Part shown: positions 8,901 to 17,616 of the stretch, in pieces | Numbering within the stretch: the first letter of the stretch is position 1 | Layout of the letters: each line of letters begins with the position of its first letter | Assembly (NCBI GenBank): GCA_043381765.1 | Contig: JBHJMP010001229.1 | Location: forward strand, 1-20,547 | Reading direction: 5' to 3' | Length of the DNA: 20,547 nucleotides | Source of the DNA: Collodictyon triciliatum | Taxonomy: Eukaryota > CRuMs | Notes under the pieces: generated by a model | Databases searched by the model: none | Seen by the model: only the letters and a program-made list of their open reading frames with translations | What the model was told of the DNA's origin: nothing | Made by a program: the position numbers and the translations under genes

Positions 8901-11900
8901 ATCCATCCGAGCTTCTGTCCGGTATTTTGCATCATCTCGGTCCAGAAATCCATTCCTTCCTTATGGAGCTCTTTCTCAATAAAACTCCCGCCAATATGTT
9001 CGCAAGCATCCCATGTACCGACAAAGTCGTGGCCGTAAAGTTTACCAAACAGATGAATCAGATGCTTGTGTATTTCGATAATCAATTCGTGCTCATCCTT
9101 GTCGACAAACATTTTGGCCATGCCGATGCACTGAATGCTATCCTTCAGCGACGTTCTTGTCAGGGTTTCGTTACGGATTTGAAAGGCTTTTTGAATAAAG
9201 TCAATCGTTTGGGCGTTGCTACATTTAAGTGGAGAATCAACTTTAAGATTTCAATGTATTTTCCTTCTCTATTAGCTTTATTATCATAAATAGTTATAAA
9301 GAAAAGAAAAAGAAAAATATCGTGGAGATATAAATCAACATTTTTCACAAGAATGCTTATTTAAAAAAAATTAAAAATACTGCACAGGTATTATAGTTAA
9401 TAGATTCAATTTAACTCCGGATATACAGAAAATGAATATACCTTCCCAACTCAAAGTTTGCACGACCTACATTCTCAAGAGATTTTGCGTAGTCAGGATG
9501 GGCTTCCCCAAGAGTTCTTTTACGAATGTCTAATGTGACGGTATACGCAGACAAAGCTTTCCGGTATCTTTGATAAATAAAGATCCATTAATAGTCATCA
9601 ACATATGAATAAAGCATTTATTGCAGAAAAATCATAGCTTGACAAATGACAGATAAAATAAGATTCTTTAAGTGAAAACTGTTCGCACTCTTTCAAATCA
9701 TGATTGATATTGCCAATCATCTCATATCCATTGACCACATTGGGGTGATTTTCCCCAAGTTTTTCAACAAAGATCTTCACTGACTTATTGAGGCATGTGA
9801 GGGCTTCTGGTTTTCTGATTATTTTTTAAAATTACTTAGCCTCTGACTTTTTTAAATCGAATAAAGGGAAACTTAGACTATGGCTTCAAACCGAATGGTA
9901 AGAAAAACTAATTGAATGTAATTTAAGTGTTTCATTTTTGAAAAGAAAATGTTTTATTGATGATTCACCTTCCAGTCTCGATGTAAACGTTTGCTAGGTA
10001 TCCAAGCACAGAGGCAACTGATGGATGCTGGTCTCCGAATGATTGCTCAAGAATATTTCTCGCACGTTCGTATTCCGATATGCATTCATCATACCTGATA
10101 AAGTTTAGCATTGATAGACTCGCAATCATTCTTTGTAAGATTAGTTCTTTCCATCCTCCTCACTCCCCTCAAAATATGTGCAACAAAAGCTATTCCTTTA
10201 AAAAGTAAAAGAGACGAACGAAAAAATTTACCTTTTCTCAGCAAAATAGACATGCCCAAGATTCTGAAGTGAGGCGGACATTAATGGGTGATCATTTCCG
10301 ACTTTTTTTGATCGAATTTCCTTTGCCAGTTTATATTCTTTCAAAGCGAGTTCCATTCTTCAAAGTTGATTTCTGTTAGAATTTTTGGCCAAGGAGTTTC
10401 TTCGATTGTTACAGATTTATTATGTATGATGATAAAATTAGTATTGTGGCATTACTGATTTTCTAATAAATGTATGTCTCCAAGACGGTCATGTGACTGA
10501 GCTACGGACAAGTCGTGCTCCCCATATTTTTGCAAACGCAGTTCAAGTGACTTCTTAAATTCGTAAAGTGCTTCGCCTAACCTAAGGTAGTGTTTCATTA
10601 TAATTTTTATGATGGATGATGGATTATAATAATAATAATGATAATAATAAATAAATACAAGATTGAAATATTGCTGTTACTTGTTCTCGTTCATGTACAA
10701 AGATCCAATTTCTTGATGAAGAGACGATATCAGATCGATGTTCTCTTGTTCCCGAGATTCATTGATGTTCAAACACTTCAAAAGATAGGCCTTAGACTCT
10801 TCCCAACTGAAAAAAAAAACCTTAATATAGGAAAGGACACAATTTATTTTAACTAATTATTTATATTATAAGCAATAAAAAAAAATACTTTTGGAGATTC
10901 TTGTAAACACAACCAAGGGCGAAGTAGTCATCAACCTTGGACTCTGTATAATGTAGTGTTTCAGGTGCATATTTCTTTTTTAGGATAAAATATTTAAAAT
11001 AGATGATTGATGAATGTACAATATGGACATACCTTCTGATGGTCGTTTGCTGATTCTTTGTGTGACAGTGGAAAGTAAGAAAGAGTTTTCATACATCTCG
11101 AGAAAGAATCTAACCAGCAGATCACCAACTCTATTGGTTGACTGAGAAATTCATGTGTTAACGTGTATTATTATAATTATATTTATCTAACGCTGTCAGT
11201 AAATATTTTAAAATAGTTAAATGAAACTAAAAAAATAAAAATGCAACCTTAATGAAATGGGCGTAAACATCCTTGTAATTCGTGAGACCTTTATCATGTA
11301 TGGTTCTCCAGCAATTGACAAATTCATAACGATAGCGGCCTTCTAGCATCAGAATCACAACCTGAATTTTATTTTCTAATTTAGGATAAAAGGAGAAAAA
11401 AAACATCATAAATAATTTTTTTTAAAAAAAAAAAGCTGTTGCTTATAATTGTTTTTTTCATATCAGTCATCCTGAAAAAAATCTCATTACGTGCTCTTGC
11501 TTAAGGTATTCCACAAGCAAGTCATAGCTTTCTCCTCCCAGTAATTGATAGCAGATTTCGGCAGCCAGTTCCTCGTCAACTGCAGTGTCCCCAGAGTATT
11601 CACTGAAGAGCCACTCGCCCAGATGTTTCTTAGTCTCGACCAATGCTTTGTGCTCAGAAAGAAAGTACCTTTCCACGGTCTCTGCCAAAAGTTGATGGAA
11701 GTACATATATCTAGCGAAAAGTTAGGGGAAATTGTGCTTCAGTATGGACGAATATTCAAGTCATTCGACCATTCTATGAGTCCAATAAAAGGCAAAAGTT
11801 TATTCAAACCTTCCATTCCTCACGAACAAGGATTCAATCAGTGTAAAAAAGAACGATTTCCTTTTTTTAAAAAAAAAAAATAATGTCATTAGGCAACAGA

Positions 11901-14900
11901 ATTCAACGTAGGTATCTGATTGATAGATGATTTTTGTAAAAAAAAAAAAAAAAAAAAAAAAATAATAATAATTTGGAACTGAAATAGACAATACGAGCTT
12001 AATATATGCTTATACCACTCGGCGTGCAAGAATTTTTTTCCAATCATGTCCTCCATGTAAAGGTCTAAGTTGGCTTCGCTCAGTCCAATACGCGTGACAT
12101 ACAGTGTTTTCATGGATATATCAACCATAAGGGACCCTGGTTTGATAGTTTCAAATGTAAGTTGGTATGTAGTACTCAAGTCAAGAGTAGGATATGTTCC
12201 AGTGTTTAAGAAAAAAAAAAATTTACTGTGTATCGAGCCATACCATCTTTGTTGAACTTCTCCTGCCATCTCTTGATGATGAACTGATAAAGATCGATAA
12301 CGCCATCAGTTGATAAAAGACTGTTCAGTTCCTGATCAAGTTTCTCATATACCCCAAAGACTCTAATTTCGTCTAGGACTATTCGAAGGTACAGTGGGTG
12401 ACCTGAAAATTGGAAATAAAAATAACATAAGTAAGCGTCATTTGAACTTTGAAATAAATAAAACAAAAGTAAAAATAAAATAAATTTTTGAAGCTTAACA
12501 ATTGTGACACCTGTATCTTCGCAGTCAAATAGTATCATATTCATCTGCACTTCGCTTAAAGTCTTGTCGTAACGATAAAGAAATGCTTCGGTGCTTTCTT
12601 TGACCTCCTCGACGGTAAGTCTTAAAACAGGGATGGTCTCCAGGCCACATTCAATGGCCATCTGAAAAAAAAGAAAGATTACAGGTATATAAAGCTAATG
12701 ACAACCACATGATTTCAATCAATATCAACATTTAGATATAAATAGCTTACTTTACAAGATGAGTGAGTATCGATGGTGGAAACAACCAAAGCGACGTTTT
12801 TTGGTGCCTTTTTTGGCAGCCAAGTAAGAAGATGAGGCATTGGAGTCTCTTGAGAAGGGTGAATTTGGTTGATAGCATCAATAAGGAAAATGTATTTATC
12901 GTCTCTATTTTTAAACAAATGTTAGTAAAGGATTCGTTTTGAATATTATTTCATTCTCAGAATGTATGCTGATATGTGGCAACGTGCCCACCCACCCTTT
13001 ATTTTTCTGGATGAGATCAAAAAGGCCTTGAATCCCTTCTTTTGAGAATTCTGTGAGAAAATAAATGAGCATTTCATAGCTTCAGACATAGAATTGAGGT
13101 TTAAACATGATCTTCCCATTCTGTTGGATGGCTTATCTCGTGAAAGAAGTCGAATATACGAAACCTTTTTCTCCTCCATAGTCCACTGTAGAGGCATTTA
13201 TGTTACCCAAAACTAGCTTCCAGAAACGAATCGAGATGCTTTTTAAGTGGTAGAATTAGATTAATGGGTGCCGTTTTTATTTTCCTACCATTTTTGCAAT
13301 TAAGGAGTCGGCGCAGTTGGCACACTATTAATTAAACATATTCTGCGTTTACAAAACTATCTTGAAAAAAAAATACCTTTCAACATAGTTGCTAAGGTTT
13401 GTGCATCCAACGAAATGATAAGACAAGTTCAATCCTGGAATATTCATGCTTTCTAAATCTCTCACTGCAGCAGCCATTAATGAAGATTTTCCTATTCCCG
13501 ACTTTGCTGCTAGCACAGTGATATTCACGCCATCTTCTCCGAGCTGATTTAAAGCCTGCATTTCCAGCAAAACAAAACAAAAATCAACAAAGTATTCATT
13601 AAATTAAGCGTTTGTTCATATTTTTATGTGACATAGATATCGACCGTTCAGATTGAATATTGTTGGAATGATTACTTGGTCACATATGTTTTTGAGGAGT
13701 TCCTTGCGACCTCCAAAACCAGCAAGTCTATGCATTTTAAACTGGTGATGTGCCTGGTCTTCGGGGTCCCTGACCTAAAACAGTAAGAAACTGCTTCATC
13801 AATCTGTCTTTCAGTTAATCATAAATCCAAAAAGAAAAGGTGAATATATATATATCATTTTAAAACCTTCAAATTGGAGAAATCTTTCTTCATGGCGAAA
13901 GTAAGGTGATAGGTTATGAAATCAGAATATTCTTTTGGTCCTTGGTATACGACATGTCCAAACTTGGCTTTCACTTTTTCTTTAAGCTCGTTTTGGCTCT
14001 TGCGCTATTTTTCCAATTTTTTGGTATGAAACATTAATTCTTCGTTTCAAAATATCAGGTAAAATAGAGATAAAATAGACAAATTTATGAAAAGAACACA
14101 CAGCCAAGTATCAAGGCCACATACCGCTTCCTCGCTTTCAGATTGGAAGAGCTTCTTCTCTTCTTCACTGGCTGCATGCGAAACTGCATATTCTTCGTCG
14201 CGAAAGTAGAAAAAGGCACGACTGCAAGCTGGCTTATCAATTAATGCGGCAAATTGAATCTATTTGTTTTCAATTTAGTGAATGAAACAACTAGATTCAA
14301 TTTTCGTTACAAAAAAAAATGAATTCAAATGAGGTATTAAAAGAACCTCGTATTCGGTGACACTTAACCCAGGCATAGCATTTATGAAAGGGAAGCGCTT
14401 GTTTGTCTCTGTACGCCATTCTATCCAGATGTCACTAAGCTTTGCTTCAGGTTTCGTACGTCTCAATTCTTCGAGTCTCTCTGCCATATTGGCCTCCGTC
14501 TTGTTCTGGTCTGGAATCCATCCGTATCTAGCTCCGAGTGAACAAACAAAATAGGGGCATTTTTCAATCGAATCAAGACAACGGATAACAACCTATGAAA
14601 GAATTGTAAATTTAAAGGCGTGGTGGGAAAATATGATTTATTTAAGAAAAATATTAATTTGCAATTGCAATATTATGAATACAGTAGTGTACCCATCCTT
14701 CGTTGCTGTCTTTGGATGTTAACCCCCAACGAAGGTCTATGAAAACAAGCTCAAAGCCAAGCGACTTTGCCAATTTTTTTAATCTAGTAGTTACATAATG
14801 ATGAAAATTTAGGTATAAAGAGCTTATTTAAGGTCGTATATATTGAATTTAGTGATGCAAAATTAGTTCCCACTCGACTGCACCGGTTTTGAAGAATTCA

Positions 14901-15043
14901 TCACGTTCCTTTTGCATGTCACGAAATGTCGAGGATAAAAAAACTCTGATAACCCTTTCATCAAAGATAACCATATCTAAGGGTTTCGGTGTAGTGTATC
15001 TTTGAGGTGCCGGCGCCCATTTTTTGAGCCTTTTTTCTTTCAT
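5987..15043 (-). CDS. Giant STAND-type NTPase: DUF4062-NACHT-TPR-pentapeptide-WD40x14-Sel1-acidic tail
   Basis: One gene of 25 exons encoding 2,116 residues. Exons: 15043-14874, 14783-14693, 14592-14347, 14259-14125, 14004-13867, 13774-13676, 13555-13377, 13284-13207, 13079-12996, 12904-12751, 12661-12511, 12402-12244, 12136-12016, 11860-11810, 11710-11491, 11361-11248, 11141-11033, 10943-10889, 10806-10681, 10581-10456, 10357-10232, 10094-9969, 9814-9680, 9567-9442, 9218-5987. All 24 introns are GT-AG, 82-223 nt, and every phase matches. The link between the TPR exons and the WD40 exon is a phase-2 junction that keeps the 42-residue TPR spacing exact. The order resembles nephrocystin-3 (NACHT plus TPR) fused with the TEP1/HET-E pattern (NACHT plus WD40). 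STAND proteins are nucleotide-driven switches that oligomerise when their repeats sense a ligand; that role here is inferred. An in-frame TAG lies just upstream of the ATG at 15043, but a splice acceptor also lies there (see the upstream exons). It may otherwise be predicted as two genes split near 9200. Confidence 0.85.
5990..6225 (-). repeat. Coding minisatellite for the acidic C-terminal tail
   Basis: The last 75 or so codons are almost only Glu, Asp and Gly. The DNA is a compound repeat: a short (about 12-bp) unit repeated several times encodes EEEG steps (about 6110-6205), and a longer unit present twice encodes GEEEDGEGDDED (about 6000-6105). The frame stays open to the TAA at 5987. Such a tract can change length by slippage without breaking the frame. 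Confidence 0.85.
6218..6323 (-). other. Sel1-like repeat
   Basis: After the last WD40 repeat and a linker, the protein has PQAIMVAKCYENGWGVDMS followed by KEKAQEWRQKAVEA. This is the Sel1-like pattern (A-x-x-x-LGxxYxxGxGV-x-x-DxxKAxxWxxKAA). Only one copy is clear. The linker before it has another possible helical repeat around DFNKRLLFSLG. Sel1 repeats are TPR relatives that scaffold protein complexes. Confidence 0.65.
6570..8462 (-). repeat. Fourteen tandem WD40 repeats, intronless
   Basis: Fourteen units of about 45 codons with no intron. Most match K-x-L-x-G-H-T-D-x-V, then C-x-[IV]-x-GPNGExWLASGS, then D-x-TIRIWDLATG. The count of 14 fits two seven-bladed propellers. The loop is GPNGE where most WD40 proteins have SPDG. 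Units 11 and 12 are close matches, while units 5, 7, 8 and 13 are the most altered (unit 7 starts ESNHEV and lacks the usual GH, unit 13 has GLT in place of GHT). A DNA-level 135-bp periodicity should be present. As the array follows the TPRs it is probably a second ligand-sensing region. Confidence 0.93.
8474..8660 (-). other. Pentapeptide-repeat segment
   Basis: About twelve A(D/N)LXX-like steps lie between the TPR part and the WD40 array, for example IPNANLSNSILDGVDFSG and NLDGVDFTNSVLSHAIF. Pentapeptide repeats fold as a right-handed quadrilateral beta helix. Short runs like this one, just before WD40 repeats, are known from bacterial WD40 STAND proteins, so this junction may have been inherited as a block. 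Its function is unknown. Confidence 0.8.
9442..10943 (-). repeat. Kinesin-light-chain-type TPR array, one repeat per exon
   Basis: Seven consecutive exons encode 42-residue TPRs with the LGxxHPxxAxxLxxLGxxY pattern, preceded by a 55-nt partial one. Five exons (10806-10681, 10581-10456, 10357-10232, 10094-9969, 9567-9442) are exactly 126 nt with phase-2 introns on both sides; 9814-9680 is 135 nt, adding three residues. Clear motifs include GEAHPDYAKSLENVGRA, GENHPNVVNGYEMIG and GDQHPSVASVLGYLA. The array continues into the first 120 or so codons of the last exon (SNAQTIDFIQKAFQIR, then LYGHDFVGTWDACEHIG), so there are about nine repeats. TPRs of this class bind proteins or peptides and are common sensor arrays in STAND ATPases. 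Confidence 0.88.
11033..12136 (-). other. Winged-helix and helical region of the STAND protein
   Basis: Exons 12136-12016, 11860-11810, 11710-11491, 11361-11248 and 11141-11033. The segment begins SLMVDISMKTLYVTRIGLSE, the typical winged-helix start after a NACHT or NB-ARC core in this family (sxxGLSExEL). A tiny 51-nt exon then leads to LFVRNGRYMYFHQLLAETVE, the common FxHxxLxE helix. A helical linker follows to the first TPR. STAND proteins use this part to lock the core in the off state; here that is inferred from position and motif only. Confidence 0.7.
12244..13774 (-). other. NACHT-type nucleotide-binding core
   Basis: Seven exons. A pre-core helix contains GFGGRKELLKNICDQ. Walker A reads AAKSGIGKSSLM (encoded near 13509-13477): the first glycine of GxxxxGKS is Ala, the rest is intact. 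HFVGCTNLS follows, the conserved stretch after the P-loop in this family. Walker B reads KYIFLIDAINQI (near 12896-12861), then HLLTWLPKKAPKNVALVVST, which matches the sensor strand of NPHP3/TEP1-like NACHTs. The helical part GHPLYLRIVLDEIRVFG is at 12402-12340. The exon 13284-13207 was the hardest to place: it is the only choice found that keeps phase 2 on both sides without a stop. Confidence 0.8.
13867..15043 (-). other. DUF4062 domain of the STAND protein
   Basis: Five exons (15043-13867) cover about the first 260 residues. Visible family hallmarks, in order, are RVFLSSTFRDMQKERDEF (about residue 32 on), FELVFIDLRWGLTS, a helix with VIRCLDSIEKCPYFVCSLG followed by RYGWIP, and later AFFYFRDEEYA. 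These match the DUF4062 module found before the NACHT domain in TEP1 and NPHP3-type proteins. Its biochemical activity is not established, and its place at the N-terminus of a STAND protein suggests an effector or adaptor role. The first splice (14873/14784) is needed to join KTGAVE to LKKLAKSLGFELVFIDLRW; reading through instead meets a stop. Confidence 0.85.
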
Positions 15044-15251
15044 GGTTTCGATATTGCTATTTAGCTACCCCGATATAACAGGAAAAGACCACAAAAGCGT
15101 TAATTCTTTGCGGATATTTGTTGTTTAAAGTATATGTTGTTTTGATATATATTTAAATCGTAAACAGGATTTAGTGAGCTTCAATATGCGTCTACTATGG
15201 ATATTCATTTCGTGTGGCATTTTTCCCAAATAAAAAAGGAAGAAGACTCAC

Positions 15252-16397
15252 TTTATCCATGAGAATGCATGAGCGAACCAAAACAATAGATCCCTTTTCT
15301 TCCGCATCTAGGTCTAGATAATTACAGTTAATTTACATTATGAGGGATGGTTTCAGAATTATTGGTATAAATAGCATGACACAGGAGAATGCAACTTTAA
15401 TGGAATATCAACCTTCAAATGGAAATGGGATTGCACTCCTTTGGAAAATCTTCTTGGCTTCTTCATACCTGGCTTGGGACATGTGCTAGTAGAAAAAAAA
15501 ATTCATTATTAAAGTGTAGGTGTGTGCTTTCGATTATTGTGTGTCATTGAAATGTTAAAGATACCCCGAACTTCCCAAGATGGTTGATTGTCTTTTCCAT
15601 GAGAAGCCATAGTAAAGGCTGAATGAGATCTGATAGCAAACAATAATATTAAATTTTTCTATATTTATTTAAGAGGAGAGGAATATTTCAAATAAGTATA
15701 TCGTCAAACTTGCTCATATTGCAACTTAAGTGCGTCATGTATATATAACAGTCAAGATTACTCTGAAAAGCATCCTCTTGAGTTTCCGAGGGATTTTTGT
15801 CGGATCTATGTTTATTGAACCAGCCATGCACCATTTTCTGGTTCTCCTCTACCAAAGATGACTCGACGATTGGTTGATCTCTAATATGTGATTTTCGATA
15901 TTTAAAATGGAGAAATTATACACATTAAATATAACAAATTTTTCTTTACATTCCGTGATATCAATATATACTTAAATTTGAGTATATGTTGATAGCAGTC
16001 CGAATAAAGGTTTAATTTTCAGTCATACTTGTAAACATCTGTTATGTATACAGAGTATAAAAGTATCATACTATAATACAACCATTCAATATAATATTAC
16101 GCGAAAAGGCGAGAGTGGTAGTCCTTAAAGCTTTGACCGGTGGTAATGTCGATTAGCATTATCAGAAAAAAGCCGTCTTGGAAGTCATCCATGACATTCT
16201 TAGCGACCAAGTCAATCTTCCCAAGCTGGTAATTGACCCATTGCAGAAGGGCCTGCATTGAAAAAAAAAACTTTGATATTTCATATGGAGCAAAAGATGT
16301 TGTTTTGGCGTGTTGCAGTTCTGTGTATATGATATACAAATATTCATGATGCTGCGGGACGTACCTTGTCGACAGCACCTTCTGACTCAGAGCCCAT
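15252..16397 (-). CDS. Calponin-homology half-domain and helical segment, six exons; possibly the true N-terminus of the STAND gene
   Basis: Exons: 16397-16365 (ATG, MGSESEGAVDK), 16252-16101, 15880-15762, 15629-15565, 15485-15413, 15313-15252; all GT-AG and phase-consistent, 168 codons. Exon 2 encodes ALLQWVNYQLGKIDLVAKN and DDFQDGFFLIMLIDITTGQ, the first half of a parvin-type CH domain. The expected second half is missing. Exons 4-6 encode a TPR-like helical part (KFGHMSQARYEEAKKIF). The last donor (GTGAGT at 15251) has two uses. A 60-nt intron to 15192 gives a short end and a stop near 15171. An intron of 187 nt to the acceptor at 15065 runs in frame into the large gene through CTAAATAGC. 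All other introns here are 79-223 nt, which favours the second. CH domains bind actin or focal-adhesion partners, but half a domain may not. Confidence 0.6.
15956..15997. repeat. Imperfect palindromic element (copy of the 20105 palindrome)
   Basis: TGATATCAATATATACTTAA here is identical to the left arm of the perfect palindrome at 20105-20146. The right arm (GAGTATATGTTGATAGCA) is degraded by several changes. It sits inside the intron between the second and third exons of the CH-domain gene. A 20-bp identity plus the same fold suggests a small dispersed inverted-repeat element rather than chance. Confidence 0.6.
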
Positions 16398-16774
16398 TCT
16401 CTAGTTGAAAAGAAAGGTGTTCTATCAGAGAGCTTTTACGTTTGATTATTAGACGTATAGCTTTATCCTCGTTCATTTTGCATCAAATGAAGGGGAATAG
16501 CAATATATTTTCCAGGGCAGAGGCATAATTAGCCGTCATTTTCGGCATGGTGTGAAAGGCATGGGACATTAAGGACTTTTGTGAGAAAAGGAAGAGTTTG
16601 AGGGGAATATGCATATACGTTTGTTTGCATCCCCGCCGATTAACCAACAAGTCACAACACACGATTCGATAAAAGTGACTCTGCGAGCGAATCGCTTGTT
16701 TTTTTTTTTTAATTTACTTTCTTCTACCAAGTCACTTTTCTTTGACTCCTATGCGATGTGATTCAATCACAATC

Positions 16775-16818
16775 TCAGTCATAGTCACAGTCACAGTCGC
16801 AGTCACAGTCGCAGTCAC
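16775..16818. repeat. CAGTCA/CAGTCG hexamer microsatellite
   Basis: About seven units of a six-base repeat, CAGTCA with CAGTCG and TAGTCA variants, about 380 bases upstream of the CH-domain start codon. It may lie in the promoter or 5' untranslated region of that gene. Confidence 0.8.
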
Positions 16819-17340
16819 TTTGGCTCATCTATCTCGTCCGTATAGATGGTGACTTTGTGACAGAGGGTTATGGGCGGAAAATAAGAAAATAGGTTCGCAA
16901 ATGGAACTGGCAAGAGTCTAATAAATACAGGTTGTCGGCTGGTTGACAATTCAGATATGGCAACTCATTTATATAGTCTTTGCTTTTGCATTGCTTTTCT
17001 ACTGCGTCCACGACAAAACACATAATTCTATGGCAAAAATCCTGCTGCTGTGCGGAACAGACTCGACTCTCCTCTGGTTTGTTTGTGGCACCGGGGACAA
17101 GAATCAATCAAATATTTTGACAACCAGGCACCCATAATTCTCAACGGAATGCCATATTTGGATTGCAGATTGGGCATAGAGATGAATATAACTCGTGAAT
17201 AATATTAATGTGGATTACGAAAAAGGAGATTCCCAATGTGCAGCAATTTTGGTTGACTTTTGCAAATGTGTGGGAATTAGTGCGTACAATTAAATAAAAG
17301 AAATTATAATATTATGTATACTAAAAAAATTTAATATGGA

Positions 17341-17383
17341 TTGATACTATATTTGTCTAACTATATAGACAAATATAATATCA
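17341..17383. repeat. Inverted repeat, 19-bp arms with one mismatch
   Basis: The left arm TTGATACTATATTTGTCTA pairs with TAGACAAATATAATATCAA across a short AT loop, with a single mismatch. It lies about 235 bases beyond the 3' end of the Fanzor-like relic. It shares the TTGATA... end style with the palindromes at 15956 and 20105 but not their centre, so it is a separate or distant element. Confidence 0.75.
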
Positions 17384-17616
17384 ATTGATTATATAAATTA
17401 AATAATTGTATTTATTTATATTCCATAAATAGGTATCTGGTTCTTTGCCAGTACCCAGATGCTGTGTAATCTCATCCTTGTCTCCTTCCCTGGCAGCTTT
17501 ATGCAAGCAAACCATCTTTACTTGCCTGGTGGGTGCGATGAAGGGGAGATAGTTGGTTATATTGGATTACTAGGAGGGTACACAATCTATCGAATTGTAA
17601 ACTTTGCCGCTAGTTT

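Larger units (their letters stand above)
16398..17616. other. Intergenic region upstream of the CH-domain exons
   Basis: Mostly AT-rich and without a convincing gene. It includes the CAGTCA hexamer repeat, a T-rich run at 16700-16711 and the hairpin at 17341. Short open frames occur at 16868-17137 on both strands and at 17459-17659 (+). A plus-strand stretch of about 28 codons at 17207-17290 (DYEKGDSQCAAILVDFCKC) reads like protein but has no start, splice context or known family. Sequence just upstream of 16397 should hold the promoter of the CH-domain exons; no clear element is visible. Confidence 0.5.

Noticed and set aside
9121-9121. Treating the ATG at 9121 as the start of a stand-alone WD40 gene
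   Set aside because: The frame stays open and TPR-like upstream to an acceptor at 9219, and the splice to the TPR exon ending at 9442 keeps both frame and the 42-residue repeat spacing. The ATG is internal.
13286-13375. An extra exon in the stretch reading CQLRRLLNCKNG between the P-loop exon and the Walker B exon
   Set aside because: It cannot be joined in phase to the P-loop exon. Using the acceptor just after it (exon 13284-13207) fits phase 2 on both sides and makes the total length a whole number of codons.
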